Assembly (NCBI GenBank): GCA_009746045.1
Contig: RPFO01000104.1
Location: 7,522,455 to 7,586,454 of the forward strand
Origin: Mesostigma viride
Lineage: Eukaryota > Streptophyta > Mesostigmatophyceae > Mesostigmatales > Mesostigmataceae
Length of the DNA: 64,000 bases
Direction: 5' to 3'
The translations under genes were made by a program, and so were the position numbers. Position 1 is the stretch's first letter; the number at the start of each line of letters is the position of its first letter. Below are positions 23,201 through 35,200 of the stretch, piece after piece. The notes below the pieces were generated by a model. The model was not told the origin of the DNA. It worked only from the letters and a program-made list of their open reading frames with translations, and did no database searches.

Positions 23201-26200
23201 CCCCTCCTTTCCTGCGCACATCCCGCGCCGTCCCCCTCCTTTCCTGCGCACATCCCGCGCCGTCCCCCTCCTTTCCTGCGCACATCCCGCGCCGTCCCCC
23301 TCCTTTCCTGCGCACATCCCGCGCCGTCCCCCTCCTTTCCTGCGCACATCCCGCGCCGTCCCCCTCCTTTCCTGCGCACATCCCGCGCCGTCCCCTCCTT
23401 TCCTGCGCACATCCCGCGCCGTCCCCCTCCTTTCCTGCGCACATCCCGCGCCGTCCCCCTCCTTTCCTGCGCACATCCCGCGCCGTCCCCCTCCTTTCCT
23501 GCGCACATCCCGCGCCGTCCCCCTCCTTTCCTGCGCACATCCCGCGCCGTCCCCCTCCTTTCCTGCGCACATCCCGCGCCGTCCCCCTCCTTTCCTGCGC
23601 ACATCCCGCGCCGTCCCCCTCCTTTCCTGCACATCCCGCGCCGTCCCCCTCCTTTCCTGCACATCCCGCGCCGTCCCCCTCCTTTCCTGCGCACATCCCG
23701 CGCCGTCCCCCTCCTTTCCTGCACACATCCCGCGCCGTCCCCCTCCTTTCCTGCGCACATCCCGCGCCGTCCCCCTCCTTTCCTGCGCACATCCCGCGCC
23801 GTCCCCCTCCTTTCCTGCACACATCCCGCGCCGTCCCCCTCCTTTCCTGCACACATCCCGCGCCGTCCCCCTCCTTTCCTGCGCACATCCCGCGCCGTCC
23901 CCCTCCTTTCCTGCGCACATCCCGCGCCGTCCCCCTCCTTTCCTGCACACATCCCGCGCCGTCCCCCTCCTTTCCTGCACACATCCCGCGCCGTCCCCCT
24001 CCTTTCCTGCACACATCCCGCGCCGTCCCCCTCCTTTCCTGCGCACATCCCGCGCCGTCCCCCTCCTTTCCTGCGCACATCCCGCGCCGTCCCCTCCTTT
24101 CCTGCGCACATCCCGCGCCGTCCCCCTCCTTTCCTGCACACATCCCGCGCCGTCCCCCTCCTTTCCTGCACACATCCCGCGCCGTCCCCCTCCTTTCCTG
24201 CGCACATCCCGCGCCGTCCCCCTCCTTTCCTGCACACATCCCGCGCCGTCCCCCTCCTTTCCTGCACACATCCCGCGCCGTCCCCCTCCTTTCCTGCACA
24301 CATCCCGCGCCGTCCCCCTCCTTTCCTGCGCACATCCCGCGCCGTCCCCCTCCTTTCCTGCGCACATCCCGCGCCGTCCCCCTCCTTTCCTGCGCACATC
24401 CCGCGCCGTCCCCTCCTTTCCTGCGCACATCCCGCGCCGTCCCCCTCCTTTCCTGCGCACATCCCGCGCCGTCCCCTCCTTTCCTGCACACATCCCGCGC
24501 CGTCCCCCTCCTTTCCTGCGCACATCCCGCGCCGTCCCCCTCCTTTCCTGCGCACATCCCGCGCCGTCCCCCTCCTTTCCTGCGCGCCGTCCCCCTCCTC
24601 CTTCAGGGCCATTGATGTGGCTTGGTTGTTCTTTCGTGGCTTCTGATGGAGGGATAGATCACTACAGCTGCTGCTCAGCTTGCCTGGTGGGCAAGGGATT
24701 GCCTGTCGCATGGCTCTTGCGGCCGTCCGCGTTTTGCCTTTCCCTGGTCTGCCAATGTCATATGCTTGCCTGCATACTCAGTTTGGAAATCGCCGTTGTT
24801 TTTGCTGGCATCGATTGTGTGGTAGGAGTATGTAGGGTGCCGGGCGTCTCCCCCCTTGCGATGCTCCGTGATGGCGACCCGATCTCCCATGCCGCTGGAT
24901 CCGTTCTAGGGACGTGTGTGCGGGCGGGTGACACGCTGCATCCCATGTGCTGTCACGCGCCTCATGGTTCATGAACGATGTGTCATGAACGCTGCGTCTC
25001 ATGAATGATGCGTGTAAGCATCACTGGATTGAGGCACCCGTGTGCTACCCGTGCGAAGCAATACTGTGTGTGTGTATGTGTGTGTGTGTGTGTGGTCACT
25101 ATAGCATAGTAGTGCGTGTGTGTGTGTGTGTGATATAGCCTTCTTTGGGCATGCCATGACCAGAGCGCGTCGCTTACGCGTTGACTTGCTCGTTGACAGT
25201 CCGCCTTGTTCGCCTTGGCCCCCGAACCTTCTCGCTTTTTGTTTTCTCCCTTGCCACGCGTACGCGGTTGGGTGCCGGCCGGTTGTGTGCTGCCGCGCGT
25301 GACATCAGGTCGCCCACATCCTCAACATGCTGACGCCGGAGCTGACGGACGGTGTCAGCACGTTTGTGCGTAGGCAAGTCCGGTCTTTGGCTGGTATGCA
25401 CGTGTTGGGCCCTCTAGCCAAGGGAGCAGTACTTTCTAGCCCAATGCATGTCAGCGCCATGATCTTAGGTCCAATCCACGTTTGTGGCGGTGGTGCGGCC
25501 GTGAGGTTTGTGGTGGTGTCGTGGCTGTGAGGGATGATGCGGTTCTGCCAGGGGCTGCCCATGGGCTGCTCGTTGTGGGAGACCCACTGTGGCTGATGGC
25601 CAGAATAGACATCAAGCTGACGGTGTAAGAAATAGCAGTCCTGTTTCCTTGCCCGATCTGGACATGCGCCGATCGAGCCGGCATGCTATCCAGCCAGCGT
25701 GCTGATGTCATCACCCGCTTTATCATTGCCAGTGCCTGCTGGGAGGGTCCGCGCGTTTGTAGCTCACTGCACTTAGACTGGGCTATGCTGCAATCATCGG
25801 TGGCAGTTCGGGCACTTTGCCAGCGCGGGAGCGGAGGGTTGGGAGAGTTAAGACCAATGTGCCAATGGGTGGTAGGTGGGTATTGTCAGGCGTAGTGTGG
25901 GGGAATATGTTGCAAGGCGGTCACATTGCTAATCTTCCCAATGAGACAAGCTTAGCTTACCTTCCCCTCTTGACACCTGAATGAGAAGCATCTCATTTGG
26001 ATCTTTCCCCCTCCTGCGATCACTTCAATCTTCAGCTTGCAGACGTACCCCAGTACCCCAGTATCCATGTGCCAATCTGAGGTTGCCGTAGGCGGTCATC
26101 TGCAGCGCTACATGGGGCCAAACATGTAGCGAGACCGCAGTCGATCAAGGGATGTGGCAGTCAGATTAGAGTCCGCGGACACCTAGTCCCCCCCGCCCAT

Positions 26201-29200
26201 GCTTGGTGACAGCGTTACGTGGGACCATAGGGGGGGCCAGCCTTGCAGAGCCACGGCTTTGCTGTCCTGTGGCCCCCTTGGGTGTGCCTTGTCCCCTTGT
26301 CCCCACTGCCGCGTGTCGCTTGTGCTTGCCCCTTCCCCTGCGTGCATCTTGCCTCTACCTCCCTTGCTTGCCCTTTCCCCTGCTCCGTCACCGTCAACAC
26401 CACCTGTGTACCTATTTTCTGCATGCCTAAAACGAATTCCCCAACCCTCTTCCATGCCGCGCCCCGTCGTGCCCTTCCCCTGCGGCCGCGCCAGGTGTCA
26501 GACGTACGAGGGAGGCATGGGTGGCGAGCCGGGCGCAGAGGCCCACGGCGGGTACGGGGGTTGGGGGGTTGGGGGGGGCGGTATGATCACATTAGCAAGG
26601 GATTGTCAACGGGGGGGGGGGAAGGGGGGCGGGAGAAAGGGGGGGGGGGAGGAGATGCTTATGCATGACCGGGTGCGGTACCCCACCGCCGCCTCTCCGC
26701 CATGCCAGCGCTTGCAAACATCCCTCGTTTCTCCGCCTCTCCGCCATGCCAGCGCTTGCAAACATCCCTCGTTTCTCCGCCTCTCCGCCATGCCAGCGCT
26801 TGCAAACATCCCTCGTTTCTCCGCCTCTCCGCCACGCCAGCGCTTGCAAACATCCCTCGTTTCTCCGCCTCTCCGCCACGCCAGCGCTTGCAAGCATCCC
26901 TCGTTTCTCCGCCTCTCCGCCATGCCAGCGCTTGCAAACATCCCTCATTTCTCCGCCTCTCCGCCATGCCAGCGCTTGCAAACATCCCTCGTTTCTCCGC
27001 CTCTCCGCCACGCCAGCGCTTGCAAGCATCCCTCGTTTCTCCGCCTCTCCGCCATGCCAGCGCTTGCAAACATCCCTCGTTTCTCCGCCTCTCCGCCATG
27101 CCAGCGCTTGCAAGCATCCCTCGTTTCTCCGCCTCTCTGCCATGCCAGCGCTTGCAAACATCCCTCGTTTCTCCGCCTCTCCGCCATGCCAGCGCTTGCA
27201 AGCATCCCTCGTTTCTCCGCCTCTCCGCCATGCCAGCGCTTGCAAGCATCCCTCATTTCTCCGCCTCTCCGCCATGCCAGCGCTTGCAAGCATCCCTCGT
27301 TTCTCCGCCTCTCCGCCATGCCAGCGCTTGCAAACACCCCTCGTTTCTCCGCCTCTCCGCCATGCCAGCGCTTGCAAACATCCCTCGTTTCTCCGCCTCT
27401 CCGCCATGCCAGCGCTTGCAAACATCCCTCGTTTCTCATCCCTCGTTTCTCATGGTCGGACCTCATTGTCGGACCCCTCGGCGCTGCGGATGTTTTGTTT
27501 GTGGACGTCCGTTTTTGCATTCCATGGGATGCCCCACCAGCGAGCTGCCAGGTGCTGCAGTGGGTATGTCCGCGGGTACGGCGGTGGGTAGGATATGGCA
27601 GCTGGTCCGGCATTGAGCTATCGCAGGCTGCTGGTCAGCTAGGCTTGGCGACAGGGGCTCCGTTGGCCCGTACCAAGAGTGGGTAGGACAGCGCGCCAAG
27701 TATGGTGGCGAGTGACCGCCTCGAGGTTTGTGTATGGGGGGGTTGCGCTGCTTGCATCCCTAGTGCCCATGGGGTTGATACTGGCAGCGGCCAGCTGGCA
27801 GTGTCAGGGGGGCCACGGCAGCCGCGTCTGCTTATTTCCATGTTGGCTCTTGCTTCTGTGCATCTGTGCTTGCCTGCCTGCCCGCCTGCCTGCCTGCCCA
27901 CCTGCCCGCAGGTACACCTTTTGTGGGCTGGCGTCGGCCTTGCTGCTGGGGTGTGCTCACGAGCTGGACCTGCCGGCGCTGCTGGTGGGTCACTATTAAT
28001 TAATTAATTAAACTCGTGCTCCCGTTGGGGAGTCACGGAGCACCGAAGTGCTTTTAATCCCTGTGTGTGCACTACAGGAGAAGGGGTGGGTCACTACAGG
28101 GTACAGGCGCTGATGGTGGGTCACTATAGGGGACATAGTAGGACAAGTGCATGCGTGCGATTGCGCGCCCACCTGCGGGGGCCCGTATGTTCGTGTGTCC
28201 CTGTGTGCTTGCGCATGCACCAAAAGATGGTTCGTGTGCCTCTGTGTGCTTGCGCATGCACCAAAAGATGGTTCGTGTGTCCCTGTGTGCTTGCGCATGC
28301 ACCAAAAGATGGTTCGTGTGTCTCTGTGTGCTTGCGCATGCACCAAAAGATGGTTCGTGTGTCCCTGTGTGCTTGCGCATGCACCAAAAGATGGTTCTTG
28401 TGTCTCTGTGTGCTTGCGCATGCACCAAAAGATGGTTCGTGTGTCTCTGTGTGCTTGCGCATGCACCAAAAGATGGTTCTTGTGCCTCTGTGTGCTTGCG
28501 CATGCACCAAAAGATGGTTCTTGTGCCTCTGTGTGCTTGCGCATGTACCAAAAGATGGTTCGTGTGTCCCTGTGTGCTTGCGCATGTACCAAAAGATGGT
28601 TCGTGTGTCTCTGTGTGCTTGCGCATGCACCAAAAGATGGTTCTTGTGTCTCTGTGTGCTTGCGCATGCACCAAAAGATGGTTCTTGTGCCTCTGTGTGC
28701 TTGCGCATGTACCAAAAGATGGTTCGTGTGTCCCTGTGTGCTTGCGCATGTACCAAAAGATGGTTCGTGTGTCCCTGTGTGCTTGCGCATGTACCAAAAG
28801 ATGGTTCGTGTGTCTCTGTGTGCTTGCGCATGTACCAAAAGATGGTTCGTGTGTCTCTGTGTGCTTGCGCATGCACCAAAAGATGGTTCTTGTGTCTCTG
28901 TGTGCTTGCGCATGCACCAAAAGATGGTTCGTGTGTCTCTGTGTGCTTGCGCATGCACCAAAAGATGGTTCTTGTGCCTCTGTGTGCTTGCGCATGTACC
29001 AAAAGATGGTTCTTGTGTCTCTGTGTGCTTGCGCATGCACCAAAAGATGGTTCGTGTGTCTCTGTGTGCTTGCGCATGCACCAAAAGATGGTTCGTGTGT
29101 CCCTGTGTGCTTGCGCATGCACCAAAAGATGGTTCGTGTGTCCCTGTGTGCTTGCGCATGCACCAAAAGATGGTTCTTGTGCCCCTGTGTGCTTGCGCAT

Positions 29201-32200
29201 GCACCAAAAGATGGTTCTTGTGCCCCTGTGTGCTTGCGCATGCACCAAAAGATGGTTCTTGTGTCTCTGTGTGCTTGCGCATGCACCAAAAGATGGTTCT
29301 TGTGTCTCTGTGTGCTTGCGCATGCACCAAAAGATGGTTCGTGTGTCTCTGTGTGCTTGCGCATGCACCAAAAGATGGTTCTTGTGTCTCTGTGTGCTTG
29401 CGCATGCACCAAAAGATGGTTCGTGTGTCCCTGTGTGCTTGCGCATGCACCAAAAGATGGTTCGTGTGTCCCTGTGTGCTTGCGCATGCACCAAAAGATG
29501 GTTCTTGTGCCCCTGTGTGCTTGCGCATGCACCAAAAGATGGTTCGTGTGTCCCTGTGTGCTTGCGCATGCACCAAAAGATGGTTCTTGTGCCCCTGTGT
29601 GCTTGCGCATGCACCAAAAGATGGTTCTTGTGTCTCTGTGTGCTTGCGCATGCACCAAAAGATGGTTCTTGTGCCCCTGTGTGCTTGCGCATGCACCAAA
29701 AGATGGTTCTTGTGCCCCTGTGTGCTTGCGCATGCACCAAAAGATGGTTCGTGTGTCTCTGTGTGCTTGCGCATGCACCAAAAGATGGTTCGTGTGTCTC
29801 TGTGTGCTTGCGCATGCACCAAAAGATGGTTCGTGTGCCTCTGTGTGCTTGCGCATGCACCAAAAGATGGTTCGTGTGCCTCTGTGTGCTTGCGCATGCA
29901 CCAAAAGATGGTTCGTGTGTCTCTGTGTGCTTGCGCATGCACCAAAAGATGGTTCTTGTGCCTCTGTGTGCTTGCGCATGCACCAAAAGATGGTTCGTGT
30001 GTCCCTGTGTGCTTGCGCATGCACCAAAAGATGGTTCGTGTGTCTCTGTGTGCTTGCGCATGCACCAAAAGATGGTTCGTGTGTCTCTGTGTGCTTGCGC
30101 ATGCACCAAAAGATGGTTCGTGTGTCTCTGTGTGCTTGCGCATGCACCAAAAGATGGTTCTTGTGCCTCTGTGTGCTTGCGCATGCACCAAAAGATGGTT
30201 CTTGTGTCTCTGTGTGCTTGCGCATGTACCAAAAGATGGTTCGTGTGTCCCTGTGTGCTTGCGCATGCACCAAAAGATGGTTCGTGTGTCTCTGTGTGCT
30301 TGCGCATGCACCAAAAGATGGTTCTTGTGTCTCTGTGTGCTTGCGCATGTACCAAAAGATGGTTCGTGTGTCCCTGTGTGCTTGCGCATGCACCAAAAGA
30401 TGGTTCGTGTGTCTCTGTGTGCTTGCGCATGCACCAAAAGATTTGACACACCACGTTGCGCTGGGCATGGTGGTGGAGACAGGCCAGTCTTGTCCCCCAA
30501 ACCACCCCCAACCTCCCAAGCATGCCGCCACGGGCTCATCGGGCAAGCGGAGCTTGTTTTTGGTCTTTGCATCTGTCTGTGGACAGGGCAGGTGAGGTCA
30601 TCGCCTTGTGGCATCATGAGTGCCGTTGGTCATGGTGTCTGTAATGTGTATAGCGATGTGTTAATAGCATTCAGGCTCCTGGTTCCGGCGCATGCTGCAT
30701 TGCCACATGGGGTGGCCATGCTTGTGGATGTGATGCTGCTCTGCTGCTGCTGCTGTTCCATGTTGTGGTGGGGCCAGTGGCGGTGTTCCTTCGCAGGATC
30801 CAGGTACATGAAACAGATTTGGGATCATGAGGAGGAGGAGGAGTATGACACTAGGGCTGGAAGGAAGACATGGTCGCTCATTGATCATGCAGGGTGTCCT
30901 ATGTCGCGTGTTCTGTCTGTGCCCTTGGTTTCGCAGAGGTGGGCGGTCCACCGGCAGGGCACCCAGGAGGGGGGCTTCCAGGGCAGGACGAACAAGCTTG
31001 TGGACGGGTGCTACTCGTACTGGCAGGTAATGGGTGGGGAAGGGTGCTGCTCGCACTGGCAGGTAATGGGTGGAGAGGGGTTCTGCTCGTACTGGCAGGA
31101 AATAGACCTGCCCTATACCTGGACAGACAAGGTGTGTAGATGGGTGCTGTTTGAACTGGCAGGCAACTCATTCATTCGTTTGTTTAGTTATACTGGCAGG
31201 TAAGTCATTCATTTATTTGTGCAGTTACACTGGTGGGTACATGATTCATGCATTTGTTCGGGTATACTGGCATCTAATGGGCGGTGTACAAGTGCTATTC
31301 CAACTGCATGTAATGGGTGCACACGGGGGGCTATTCACACTGGCAGGTAATGGCCCGGCCTTACTCACAGTCCAGCACGTATTGGGCTCCCTGCATTGCA
31401 CACCAGGACCCTATAATGCAGGAGGGATGTCCGATCAAAGTGTTCTGGTGTGCAATGCAGGTATCCCTGAGATATGATTAGCCTCACACAACAATGTGGG
31501 GGAGACCTACGTTCCCGCGCTTGTTGTAGTATCCTCGAGTCGAGCCGTTGTTCGGGTGAGCAGCAGCAGCCTTGTAAGAGCAGCCGTGGGGCTGACAAGC
31601 GGCAAGTACCTGGAAGCTGCGGTCACTGCCGTTTGCAGCACAAATGCACAAGAGGTGAGGCGAAAGTGAAGGAAAAGGCGATGACTCTAAGAAACTTTTT
31701 AGAAACGCGCACTAGTCTCACTTGTATGTTCTCGTGGGCTTGTTGGTCATGGCCTCGAGCAGTCCCTGCCACGGCTGACGTGAAATCTACCAGGCAGCCA
31801 GTCAGTAACCCATGAACAAGCCCCATTTTCCAGTTTTGAAGGCGTTTTCTGTTAAACTGTTCCATGTCACCAAACAGACAAACATGTATGCATGGGCCCC
31901 ATGTCTTGTTCTGACAACTGCCTCCCTCGACGGCCTCTGATCCTTCCCACCCTCGTTGAATTCCTGGCAGGGTGCACTGTTCAGTCTGTTCCAGCACCCG
32001 CACTTGCAGCGCCTGTTGCGCCAGCAGCAACAGAGCCGCTACTGTGCCATCATACCTGCGTCGGTGCCTGCATGCACATCAGTGCCTGGATGCGGGGAGC
32101 CGGGCGTTGCAGGTACGGAAGGTGCGGAGGTGCTGGCGGTGCGTCTGGACCCCATGCCACGCTAAAATAGCCTTTGCTCGCCGGCTCTTTTGCAAGGAAG

Positions 32201-35200
32201 TTGTTGTCCCTCCCTCCCTCCCTCCCTTCCCTCCCTCCCTCCCTCCCTCCCTCCCTCCCTCCCTCCCTCCCTCCCTCCCTCCCTCCCTCCCTCCCTCCCT
32301 CCCTCCCTCCCTCCCTCCCTCCCTCCCTCCCTCCCTCCCTCCCTCCCTCCCTCCCTCCCTCCCTCCCTCCCTCCCTCCCTCCCTCCCTCCCTCCCTCCCT
32401 CCCTCCCTCCCTCCCTCCCTCCCCGCCCCCCTGTGAGTGCAAGAGAACCTCTGTGTGATCGGCTTTCTCCATCACCTGCGCGGTGCTCCGTCACATCCGA
32501 ACAGGAGGGACCACTTTGGCTGTCGCTGTGGCAGGTAACTCCTCGATTGATGTGCAACCATGGCTGCCATCATTTCGCTGCAAACATGTGTATCTGCGAA
32601 TATGGCTGCGGATGTATCGGTGCAGATCTAGCACCGCTGGGCTGAATGAGGCTGCATGCCCACTTGCTCGCCACGCCAAGAATGTCTCCTACAGTACATA
32701 TGCCATCATTAGTGGCTGTCGTCAACAGCCATGCCATGATCAGTGGGCCATCATTTGTTGGTTGCCGTGTCATGGCCATGCGTGCTGGATGGGCACATCC
32801 AGCGGGGGATACCACATATTGCGAGATGACCACGTCTTCGGTGGGTAGCACACCTTGCAGGTGGACGCGAGGGATCTCGTGCGGGGTGGCGCTTGCGCGG
32901 GGGGGAGGCGCTTGCTTGGGGGGTGGCGCTTGCGCGGGGGGGTGGCGCTTGCGCGGGGGGGTGGCGCTTGCGTGGGGGGGTGGCGCTTTTGTGCAACGTC
33001 GTGGGGGATGACGCTTTGCATGCCGCACCGCATGGGATGGATGCGGGACACACGCCACAGGGAGGGCACCGGGCAGGAAGACCTCGTCGGCAACACAGGA
33101 CCAATCAGGCGCGAGCGTTCCAACCAACCCCCCAAGCAGCACCAACCCCCCAAGTGCCACTTCTGAGTCCTCAGATAATAGCCCGCCTGCCGCCTCAGTG
33201 CATGCGGTGGAGCTGGAGGCGGCTGCGTGGCTGTTTGCGGGGTCCGACTGCCTCACAGATGTGGTGGAAAAAGCCTTTCATGAGCGGGCGACAGCAGAAG
33301 CGGCTGCGAGCCTACCCCGCCGTAGGCCGGTTCTGTTGGAGGTAGAGCCCGAATGTCCCCCGTGTCATACGGATGCCAGCCGCCAACAGACAGGGGATGC
33401 CAGCCGCCATCACACAGCCGGCCAGCCGCCTGTGGTACCCGGTGAACAAAGGGTCTTCCCGGTGGGTGCAGGACCATCGCCTGCTTCCGCTGACGCTGCC
33501 ACCTCGCATGCCCCCTCGGCAGGAGGTGACCACCCCACCCCCGCCTCGGTGGGGGGGGCGGCCAGGGGGTCCGCAGGGCCTTCAGGGTTCCTGGGCGAAG
33601 GGGCCGGATCACCCGGCGGCGGCAACAGAGGGAACCTGTCGCATCAAGGGTCGAGGGGACCAAGGGCCTCAGTTGATGCTGGTGACGTCACGAGGGATGA
33701 CGGCTCTACTGGGGCGGCTGGAGGAGAGGCGGAGGAGGAGGAGGGGGGCGCTGCGAGCGTCAGCACCTACTTCAACGTTCTGGCGCTGCAGGGATACCTG
33801 CTAGTTTGTTGCCAGGTCAGTCGCTTCCGTCCGATGAGAAGATGCACTCAGCGGCTGCGGCTCCACGTCTTGTCGCCCGCAGAAAACTTGTTTGCGAGCA
33901 CCAGCGCATGTCCCACAACGGCTAGCTTTGTTTGTGTGTGGGAAGAGCATTTGAAGCTACACACTTAACAAGTGGTTGATATTCCAGCGGTGTCATGCGT
34001 TTGCCTAGTACTGCATGCATAGCTCAGCTCGGCGGTGGGCCGCTTCTGTGTGCTCCCTGCTCGCTCATCACCCGTCTTTTGGGTTGCGCACATGCGGTTT
34101 AGGGCTTGCTCATCACACTGGTGGTTGCACGCCACCGCGGACAAATCACACCGAACGGGCTCGCATCAACAGGTGTGCTTGATGCATCTCCGCATGCGTA
34201 ACTGGGGCAAGAGCAGCCCCCAGGTTGCAACCGAGGTAGCCCCCAGTGGTGCGGTCGGTGTGTAGGGCTGTTGTGCGTTTCTCTTCTGCCAGCAAACATC
34301 TGTAACAAACTTTTTCCACTTGATGTCATCTTGTTGACCACTTGATGTTATCATGTTGACCATGATCTTATTTTCTCCGCTGTGTGCTCTGGTTGCTCTC
34401 TGAGTTTACTTTCTTCTTAATTTTTTGACGTCAGTTATAATGGGAACAGTCAGCGCCCTAGCCAAAAGGCAGGAATTTAAGTTCAATCCTTCAAGTAATA
34501 CCCTTCCACTTCGCATGCCGCTGCGTCAGGTCGCCGCGTGGCCTCGCAGCAACTCGCTTGAGTTTAGAGCGATGATGTCCCGCATCGTTGCACCGCTCCC
34601 TAACTGTTTGTTGCGCGGGCCACCGGGCACGTCTCATCATGGCTCGCGTCCTCTTGCACGCTTCTTTGCCCCGCCCCTGCGCTCTCTTCGCAACCCTTTG
34701 ACGTCCCGTCCTGTTCGCAACCCGATGCCATCCCATGGTGGTGGGTGCGGAGGAGCAGGTGCCTGAAGGCGGTCTGCGCGACAAGCCGGGCAAGTGAGTA
34801 GCAATTGCAGACAAACCGGACAAGTGAGCACCCACTGTAGTAACAGCGGGCACGTGATTGTTTATTGTAGGCAGAGCGGGAAGCGAGCATGTGCGGTACG
34901 CCGTTACCCCTCAGGTTTGTTCGCTAGTTTGGGGGAGAAGAAGCATTGCTGTTGTATATAATATTGCTCATACATTGGACCAAGGCATAGGGCAGGGAGC
35001 GCCATGGTCCTTCTGGCGCATCTGCACTCGCATGCGTTTTTCTGTGCGTCAGCACGTTTGTACTTTGGACGCAGGCCTGCAACCAGACGCATGCGTTTAA
35101 ACATGCGTGCGTGCAGCCATACAAGCATGCGTGCAGGCGCGATGACTGTCACACGTGACACCACATGAATAGACGCGGCGACAACAGATGAACAGCATTC

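Noticed and set aside
20184-24711. Four overlapping open frames of ~1,400-1,470 codons
   Set aside because: They are translations of the 32-bp minisatellite in several frames and both strands, inside FNTB intron 7.
26592-27686. ORFs of 200-495 codons over the 44-bp array
   Set aside because: Repeat translations between FNTB exons 9 and 10.
20339-30443. CRISPR-like direct repeats of 32-44 bp
   Set aside because: Units are contiguous with no variable spacers, and the host genes are eukaryotic.
28008-31203. Open frames of ~790-1,020 codons on both strands
   Set aside because: Translations of the 41-bp intronic minisatellite; all frames are open because 41 is not a multiple of three and the unit lacks stops.
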